Positions 56,501-64,000 of a DNA stretch of 64,000 bases are shown here, one piece after another. The notes under the pieces were generated by a model. The model saw only the letters and a program-made list of their open reading frames with translations, did not search any database and was not told the origin of the DNA. Every line of letters starts with the position of its first letter. Position 1 is the first letter of the stretch. A program made the translations under genes and the position numbers. The stretch comes from Chitinophaga sp. E66 (GTDB lineage Bacteria; Bacteroidota; Bacteroidia; Chitinophagales; Chitinophagaceae). The stretch lies in NCBI GenBank assembly GCA_019285755.1, contig CP079103.1, positions 2,480,001 to 2,544,000 of the forward strand, written 5' to 3'.

Positions 56501-59500
56501 TCTGGTTGGCCGGCGTACAGTTGTCGGTAGCGGTCGGCATCACAGCGCCGGGGATGTTATCGCAATTTACCGTAGCATTTGCAGGAGCCGCGCCGTTCCA
56601 TACCAGCGTCGGGCGGGTGGTATCCTGTACAGTGATCAGCTGCTCGTAAGTAGCGCTGTTATTGCACAGATCGGTGGCGGTCCAGATGCGGCGGATGGTA
56701 TAGCTGCTTACGCATGCACCCGGTGCGCGGGTGATCACGGAATCGCGGCGGATCGTGATCTGGTTTGCGGGAGTACAGTTATCTGTAGCCGTCGGCATCA
56801 CAGCTCCGGGGATATTGTCGCAGTTTACGGTTGCGTTAGCAGGGGCCGCACCGTTCCATACCATCGTTGGACGGGTGGTATCTCTTACGGTGATGAGCTG
56901 CTCCAGGTAACGCTGTTATTGCAGAGATCGGTAGCGGTCCAGATGCGGCGGATAGTGTAGTTGCTGATACAGCCGGTAGTGGGGCGCGTTACCACAGAGT
57001 CGCGACGGATCGTGATCTGGTTGGCAGGCGTACAGTTGTCGGTTGCGGTCGGCATTTCTGCGCCGGGGATGTTATCGCAATTCACCGTTATGTTAGCAGG
57101 ACGGGCGCCGTTCCACACCAGGGTGGGGCGGGTCGTATCGCGAACGGTGATCAGTTGCTCCCAGGTTACGCTGTTGTTGCACAGATCGGTAGCGGTCCAG
57201 ATGCGGCGGATGGTGTAATTGCTGATGCATGCACCTGTCGCGCGGGTGATCACGGAATCGCGGCGGATGGTGATCTGGTTGGCCGGCGTACAGTTGTCGG
57301 TTGCAGTAGGCATTACAGCGCCGGGGATGTTATCGCAGTTCACCGTGATGTTGGCAGGACGGGCGCCGGTCCACACGAGGGTGGGGCGGGTCGTATCCTG
57401 CACGGTGATCAGTTGCTCCCAGGTTACGCTGTTATTGCACAGGTCTGTAGCCGTCCAGATGCGGCGGATGGTATAGTTGCTAATACAGCCGGTAGCGGGG
57501 CGCGTTACCACAGAGTCGCGACGGATCGTGATCTGGTTGGCCGGCGTACAGTTGTCGGTTGCGGCAGGCATCGCAGCGCCGGGGATGTTATCGCAGTTCA
57601 CCGTGATGTTAGCAGGACGGGCGCCGGTCCACACAAGAGTGGGGCGTGTAGTATCCTGTACGGTGATCAGCTGCTCCCAGGTTACGCTGTTGTTGCACAG
57701 ATCGGTAGCCGTCCAGATGCGGCGGATGGTATAATTGCTGATACAGCCGGTGGCGGGGAGCGTTACCACAGAATCGCGACGGATCGTGATCTGGTTTGCG
57801 GGCGTACAGTTATCGGTTGCCGCAGGCATTACAGCGCCGGGGATGTTATCGCAGTTCACCGTGATGTTGGCAGGACGGGCGCCTGTCCACACCAGGGTGG
57901 GGCGGGTGGTGTCCTGAACGGTGATCAGCTGCTCCCAGCTTGTGCTGTTATTGCACAGGTCGGTAGCGGTCCAGATGCGGCGGATGGTATAGCTGCTGAT
58001 GCAGGCGCCCGGAGCACGGGTGATCACAGAATCGCGACGGATCGTGATCTGGTTAGCCGACAAACAGTTGTCTGTTGCGGTCGGCATCACAGCGCCGGGG
58101 ATATTATCACAGTTTACGGTGACGTTGGCAGGACGGGCACCGTTCCACACCAGCACAGGGCGGGTGGTATCGCGCACGGTCACCATTTGTACGTGGGTAT
58201 CGGTGTTACCGCAAAGGTCGGTAGCGATCCAGGTACGGCGGATGCTATAATTGCTGACGCAGGCTCCGGAAGCTCGGATGGTATCCAGGCTCACGGTAAT
58301 TCTTACCTGGTTGAGCGGCGTACAGTTATCGGTTGCGCTGGCGGTTACGGCAGCAGGCACGGCATCGCAGTTTACGGTCGTATCTCTCGGGAGACCGTTG
58401 GCAAACGTAAGTACCGGATCTGTCGTATCCTGCACGGTAATCAGCTGCTCGTATGTTGCGATGTTGTTGCAACGATCGGTAGCGGTCCAGATGCGGCGGA
58501 TGGTATAGTTGCTGATGCAGGCGCCGGCAGCACGGGTGATCACCGAATCACGACGGATCGTTATCTCGTTGGCTGCCGTACAGTTGTCGTTCGCCGTCGG
58601 CATCACTGCGCCGGGGATATTATCGCAATCTACCGTTACGTTGGCAGGAGCGGTGGTTGCCCATACGAAGGTGGGACGGGTGGTATCCTGTACGGTGATC
58701 AGTTGCTCCCATGTCACGCTGTTATTGCAACGGTCGGTAGCTGTCCAGATTCGGCGGATGGTATAGTTGCTGATGCAGCCAGTGGTGGGGCGCGTTACAA
58801 CTGAATCGCGACGGATCAGGATCTCATTGGCAGCCGTACAGTTGTCGGTTGCTGTGGGCATTACCGCGCCGGGGATGTTGTCGCAGTTCACCGTTACGTT
58901 GGCAGGACGGGCGCCGGTCCACACCAGGGTGGGGCGGGTGGTATCCTGAACGGTGATCAGTTGCTCCAGGTAACGCTGTTGTTGCAGCGGTCGGTAGCCG
59001 TCCAGATACGGCGGATGGTGTAGTTGCTGATGCAGCCGGTAGTCGGACGTATAACTACAGAGTCGCGACGGATCGAGATCTCATTACCAGGCGTACAGTT
59101 GTCAGTAGCGGCCGGCATTACAGCGCCGGGGATGTTATCACAATTTACCGTTACGTTGGCAGGACGGGCGCCTGTCCACACCAGGGTGGGGCGGGTAGTG
59201 TCCTGAACGGTTATAAGCTGCTCCCAGCTGGTGCTGTTATTGCAACGGTCGGTAGCGGTCCAGATGCGGCGGATGGTATAGTTGCTGATGCAGCCAGTGG
59301 TGGGGCGCGTAATCACGGAGTCTCGACGGATCGTAATCTCATTGCCAGGCGTACAATTATCGTTGGCGGTCGGCATTACGGCACCGGGGATGTTATCGCA
59401 GTTAACGGTAACGTTGGCAGGTGCGGTAGTTGCCCACACAAGAGTGGGGCGGGTGGTATCCTGAACGGTGATCAGCTGCTCCCAGCTTGTGCTGTTATTG

Positions 59501-62500
59501 CACTCGTCGGTTGCCGTCCATATGCGGCGGATGGTATAGTTACTGATGCAACCCACGGTCGGGCGCGTCACTATGGAGTCGCGGCGGATCGTCACACTGT
59601 TGCCGGGCGTACAGTTATCGGTAGCGGTTGGCATTACAGCGCCAGGGATGTTGTCGCAATTTACCGTCACATTGGTGGGAGCAGAAGTAGCCCAAACAAG
59701 TGTGGGTCGCGTGGTATCACGAACGGTCAGTGTTTGTACATGCGTATCCGTATTACCGCACAGATCGGTAGCGATCCAGGTACGGCGGATCTGGAAGTTG
59801 TTTGCACAGTCACCTGAATTGCGGAGCGTATCAATGCTGATGGTAACACGAACCTGGTTGGTCGGTGTACAGTTATCAGTAGCGCTGGCGGTTACAGTAG
59901 CAGGTACAGCGTCGCAGTTCACGATAATGTCTGCGGGACGGCCGCCGGAGAATGAAAGAGTCGGCCTGGTCGTATCCTGAACGGTGATCAGTTGCGTATG
60001 AGTAGCCACGTTTCCGCAAAGGTCGGTAGCTCTCCATCTGCGCTCAATAGTATACCTGCTGGGACAAGCGCCTGTTCCGGTTGAAGCGGTGATCACGGAG
60101 TCGCGTACGATGGTGATCTGGTTGGCGGCCGCGCAATTATCTGTAGCGGTCGGCATAACAGCACCAGGGATGTTGTCGCAGTTAACGGTAATATTGGCGG
60201 GGCACCGGCGGTACCCCAGTCGAACGTAGGTCGGGTATTGTCTACTACCGTGATGGTCTGGGTATGGGTGGCCACATTACCGCACAGGTCGGTAGCCCTC
60301 CATCTGCGGACGATGGTGTATTCGTTTGCGCAGGCTCCGGCGCCTGTGGAAGGCGTAACGGTAGAATCCTTCACGATGGTAATGAGGTTCGCGGCCGCAC
60401 AGTTATCTGTGGCGGTCGGCATCACTACAGCAGGGATGCTGTTACATTCCACGGTGATGTTGGCAGGCGCACCGGCAGTACCCCAGTCGAACGTCGGGAT
60501 GGTATTATCCACCACTGTGATGGTCTGGGTATGGGTGGCTACGTTGCCGCACAGGTCCGTAGCTCTCCATCTGCGGACGATGGTGTATTCGTTTGCGCAA
60601 GCGCCGGCGCCAGTAGAAGGCGTAACAGTAGAATCCTTAACGATGGTAATCTGGTTCACAGCCGCACAGTTGTCGGTTGCGGTTGGCATTACCACAGCGG
60701 GGATGTTGCTGCATTCTACGGTGATATTGGCAGGCTGGCCGGCAGTGCCCCAGTTCATGGCAGGAGCAGTATTGTCCTGTACGATGATGGTCTGGGTATG
60801 GGTGGCTACGTTGCCGCACAGGTCCGTAGCTCTCCATCTGCGGACGATGGTGTATTCGTTTGCGCAAGCACCGGCGCCAGTAGAAGGTGTAACTGTAGAA
60901 TCCTTAACGATGGTAACCTGGTTCACAGCCGCACAGTTGTCTGTGGCGGTCGGCATCACTACAGCAGGGATGCTGCTGCACTCAACCGTAACGTTGGCGG
61001 GCGCACCGGCGGTACCCCAGCTCATAGTAGGAGCAGTATTATCCTGAACGATGATGGTCTGGGTATGGGTAGCTACATTGCCGCACAGGTCGGTAGCCCT
61101 CCATCTGCGGACGATGGTGTATTCGTTTGCGCAAGCACCGGCGCCAGTAGAAGGCGTAACAGTAGAGTCCTTAACGATGGTAACCTGGTTCACAGCCGCA
61201 CAGTTGTCGGTTGCGGTTGGCATTACCACAGCAGGGATGCTGCTGCACTCAACCGTAACGTTTGCGGGCGCACCGGCGGTACCCCAGCTCATAGTAGGAG
61301 CAGTATTGTCCTGAACGGTAATGGTCTGGGTGTGGGTAGCTACGTTGCCGCACTGGTCGGTAGCTCTCCATCTGCGGACGATGGTGTATTCGTTTGCGCA
61401 AGCACCGGCACCGGTAGAAGGCGTAACGGTGGAATCCTTAACAATGGTAACCAGGTTAGTGGCCGAACAATTGTCGGTAGCGGTCGGCATCACCACGGCA
61501 GGAATGCTGCTGCACTCAACGGTTACGTTTGCAGGTGCTCCGGCGGTACCCCAATCGAACGTTGGAGCAGTGTTGTCCTGAACGATGATGGTCTGGGTGT
61601 GGGTAGCTACGTTGCCGCACAGGTCGGTAGCCCTCCATCTGCGGACGATGGTGTATTCGTTTGCGCAAGCGCCGGCCCCTGTGGAAGGCGTAACCGTGGA
61701 GTCTTTGACGATAGTAATAAGATTCACAGCCGCGCAGTTGTCGGTGGCAGTCGGCATCACCACAGCCGGAATGCTGCTGCATTCAACAGTTATGTTGGTG
61801 GGTGCGCCGGCAGTGCCCCAGTCCATGGTAGGAGCAGTATTGTCCTGAACGATGATGGTCTGGGTATGGGTGGCTACATTACCGCACAGGTCGGTAGCTC
61901 TCCATCTGCGGACGATGGTGTATTCGTTTGCGCAGGCTCCGGCACCTGTGGAAGGCGTAACGGTAGAATCCTTCACGATGGTAATGAGGTTCGCGGCCGC
62001 ACAGTTATCTGTGGCGGTCGGCATCACTACAGCAGGGATGCTGTTACATTCCACGGTAATGTTGGCAGGCGCACCGGCAGTACCCCAGTCGAACGTCGGG
62101 ATGGTATTATCCACCACTGTGATGGTCTGGGTATGGGTGGCTACGTTGCCGCACAGGTCCGTAGCTCTCCATCTGCGGACGATGGTGTATTCGTTTGCGC
62201 AAGCACCGGCACCAGTAGAAGGCGTAACAGTAGAGTCCTTAACGATGGTAATCTGGTTCACAGCCGCACAGTTGTCTGTGGCGGTTGGCATTACCACAGC
62301 GGGGATGTTGCTGCATTCTACGGTGATATTGGCAGGCTGGCCGGCAGTGCCCCAGTTCATGGCAGGAGCAGTATTGTCCTGTACGATGATGGTCTGGGTG
62401 TGGGTAGCTACGTTGCCGCACAGGTCCGTAGCTCTCCATCTGCGGACGATGGTGTATTCGTTTGCGCAAGCACCGGCGCCAGTAGAAGGTGTAACTGTAG

Positions 62501-64000
62501 AATCCTTAACGATGGTAACCTGGTTCACAGCCGCACAGTTGTCTGTGGCGGTCGGCATCACTACAGCAGGGATGCTGCTGCACTCAACCGTAACGTTGGC
62601 GGGCGCACCGGCGGTACCCCAGCTCATAGTAGGAGCAGTATTATCCTGAACGATGATGGTCTGGGTATGGGTAGCTACGTTGCCGCACAGGTCGGTAGCC
62701 CTCCATCTGCGGACGATGGTGTATTCGTTTGCGCAAGCACCGGCGCCAGTAGAAGGTGTAACAGTAGAGTCCTTAACGATGGTAACCTGGTTCACAGCCG
62801 CACAGTTGTCGGTTGCGGTTGGCATTACCACAGCAGGGATGCTGCTGCACTCAACGGTTACGTTTGCAGGCGCACCGGCGGTGCCCCAGTTCATGGTAGG
62901 AGCAGTATTGTCCTGAACGATGATAGTCTGGGTGTGGGTGGCCACATTACCGCACTGGTCGGTAGCTCTCCATCTGCGGACGATGGTATATTCATTTGCA
63001 CAAGCACCAGCGCCGGTAGAAGGCGTAACGGTGGAATCCTTAACAATGGTAACCAGGTTAGTGGCCGAACAATTGTCGGTAGCGGTCGGCATCACCACGG
63101 CAGGGATGCTGCTGCACTCAACGGTTACGTTGGCAGGTGCTCCGGCAGTTCCCCAATCGAACGTTGGAGCAGTGTTATCTATTACCGTGATACGGATGCT
63201 ATGCGTAGTTTCATTACCACAATTATCGGTGGCGGTCCGGTGCGAACCAGCACATAGTTATTAACGCAAGTGCCTGTGAAAGTGGCATCACGAACAGTAT
63301 TCACGACAACGTTCACATCTCCGTCTACTGTACAATTATCTGTTGCGCTGGCAGTTACTGCGGCAGGAATGGCCGAGCAGCTCACCGTGATGTTTGTGGG
63401 TGTCACTCCACCGGGGAATTGCAATACCGGGCGGGTGTTATCTACTACGGTTATTGTCTGGGAAGTGCTCACAGACAATCCGCAGGGGTCCGTTGCAGTC
63501 CAGGTGCGGGTAATGGTGAGGCCGCAGGTCTGGGTAACGGTATTATCGGAATGGGTGATGTTCAGCGGCAGGCCCAGCGGATGCTGGAACGTGGGGGTGC
63601 CGAACAATGTAGTATAATCGAATCCTTTAGCGCACTCGCGGGTAACGGGGCCGGGGGTAGTTAAAACGGTCGGCGGCTGATTGCTCACCGTAATTCTTAC
63701 CACATCTGAGATATCCGAGCAGGCGCCGGAAATCACCACCCTGCGGAACCAGGTCGTCTGGTTCAGCGCACCGGGCTGATAATTCTCGCCGGTAGCGCCG
63801 GGGATCGTCGTGAAGCCGGCAGTAGCGCTTGTTGTGCTGGATTCCCAACGGTAAGTAAAAGTACCGGTACCGCTGGAAGGATGGCCGACGGAGTATATCT
63901 CGTCCGGGGTTTCGCCAGGACAAATTATCTGATCTTCCCGGATGATGTTCTGATTGATCTCATTGAGATTGGTCAGGACCACCTGGTCAAATACGGTTGT
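50240..64000 (-). CDS. Giant HYR-like repeat surface protein with type B T9SS sorting domain (C-terminal part)
   Basis: The frame runs from beyond base 64000 to the stop at 50240-50242, more than 4,580 residues. From the N-terminal side of the window it has an Ig-like unit (YRWESSTTSATAGFTTIPG, TTWFRRVVISGACSDIS), about 44 HYR-like repeats in three classes, six Ig/PKD-like units, and a sorting domain (VPNAFSPNGDGKND). Each HYR unit shows TATDNC, a CxNxYxxxRxWxATDxCGN stretch and VxDTTxP. Such proteins are exported by the type IX system and act as adhesins or in gliding. About a dozen breaks lie at unit boundaries, several of them CCGG where every other unit has CCAGG. The start, signal peptide and full length lie outside. 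Confidence 0.9.
50507..51840 (-). other. Ig/PKD-like repeat block before the sorting domain
   Basis: Five units of about 70 residues with the pattern of an LGxDxxIC start (VDLGADTSLCGGNG, VTLSRDTTICPGQS, VNLGNDTIICKTRR), a central YLWSTGAT or similar, and an AGTYxVTV end, preceded by a longer SprB-like unit. They differ from the HYR-like repeats upstream. Confidence 0.75.
51841..55250 (-). repeat. HYR-like repeat class I (about 252-bp units)
   Basis: About 13 units of 82-84 codons. The consensus includes ANNYRLIRTWTATDECGN, then VTQVLTVQDTTRPTF and VPADATVNCDAIPAQPDLTATDNC and the insert VKNERREDIPGAC. They are the most varied among the three classes. Confidence 0.85.
55251..60060 (-). repeat. 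HYR-like repeat class II (about 258-bp units)
   Basis: About 18-19 units of 86 codons. The consensus includes CISNYTIRRIWTATDLCNNS, WEQLITVQDTTRPTLVW, ANVTVNCDNIPGAVMPTATD and EITIRRDSVVTRPTTG. Units at 57.0-58.0 kb are nearly identical, suggesting recent spread. Confidence 0.87.
60061..63250 (-). repeat. HYR-like repeat class III (267-bp units) with higher-order repeat
   Basis: About 12 units of 89 codons. The consensus includes GACANEYTIVRRWRATDLCG, NVATHTQTIIVQDNTAPT, WGTAGAPANVTVECSSIP and VTIVKDSTVTPSTGA. Variant marks (AVNQ, AANL, SATN; APAMNWGTAGQ) recur in the same order after six units, so the block is a 1,602-bp (6 x 267) higher-order repeat with nearly two copies. Confidence 0.88.

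Noticed and set aside
1-64000. tRNA, rRNA, transposase or integrase genes
   Set aside because: I scanned for cloverleaf ends, rRNA pieces and DDE or tyrosine recombinase motifs and saw none that I could support.

Overview
The window comes from the chromosome of a member of the Bacteroidota, most like Chitinophaga and its relatives (family Chitinophagaceae). The evidence is a SusC/SusD pair with FecI/FecR regulators, CarboxypepD_reg-like outer-membrane proteins, DUF5686, DUF4998, DUF5000 and DUF3347 proteins, a type B type IX secretion sorting domain, -7 promoter boxes of the TAnnTTTG kind, and almost no Shine-Dalgarno sequences. Genus and species cannot be fixed from the sequence alone.

Reading caveat. 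Most genes, including essential ones (thrS, infC, serA, metX), are broken by single-base deletions. Where I could reconstruct the expected frame, the missing base usually lies in a short run of one base, and in a second group CCAGG or CCTGG is read as CCGG. I count about 80 such sites in 64 kb. I treat these as consensus errors and annotate full-length genes across them.

Layout. 0-2.0 kb (minus): a YeiH-type transporter, cut by the window edge, after an SpmA/SpmB-like gate protein. 2.0-2.6 kb: intergenic repeats. 2.6-3.7 kb: ychF. 3.8-9.7 kb: a TonB-dependent receptor, then methionine synthesis by direct sulfhydrylation (metX, divergent from osmC and metZ). 9.8-12.7 kb: a small membrane protein and a DUF5686 outer-membrane protein. 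13.3-16.0 kb: trhO and a LytS/LytTR two-component pair. 16.2-20.0 kb: an RHS/YD-like secreted protein. 20.1-22.7 kb: an ABC-F ATPase and a DUF3347 lipoprotein. 22.7-23.3 kb: more repeats. 23.3-27.6 kb: a uracil-DNA-glycosylase-like protein, thrS, infC and a HEAT-repeat protein. 27.6-36.3 kb: a metal-efflux region (CDF transporter, response regulator, sensor kinase, CzcC/CzcB/CzcA). 36.5-46.1 kb: an ECF sigma factor, FecR, SusC, SusD and two surface lipoproteins. 46.2-50.1 kb: a serine hydrolase, serA, a third repeat region, DUF4260 and a small lipoprotein. 50.2-64.0 kb (minus): one giant secreted protein with about 44 HYR-like repeats and a type B T9SS sorting domain; its start lies beyond the window.

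The most unusual structure is a family of intergenic elements with an exact 11-bp period. Three copies (2.25-2.36, 2.45-2.54 and 49.05-49.14 kb) share a 27-nt core and are flanked by 11-bp units that form long hairpins. The unit is CCTTC plus six bases; the six bases differ between loci but match between the two arms of a locus. Two further tandem arrays (22.73 and 49.20 kb) and a longer degenerate one (23.06-23.30 kb) keep the same period. I know of no named family that fits.
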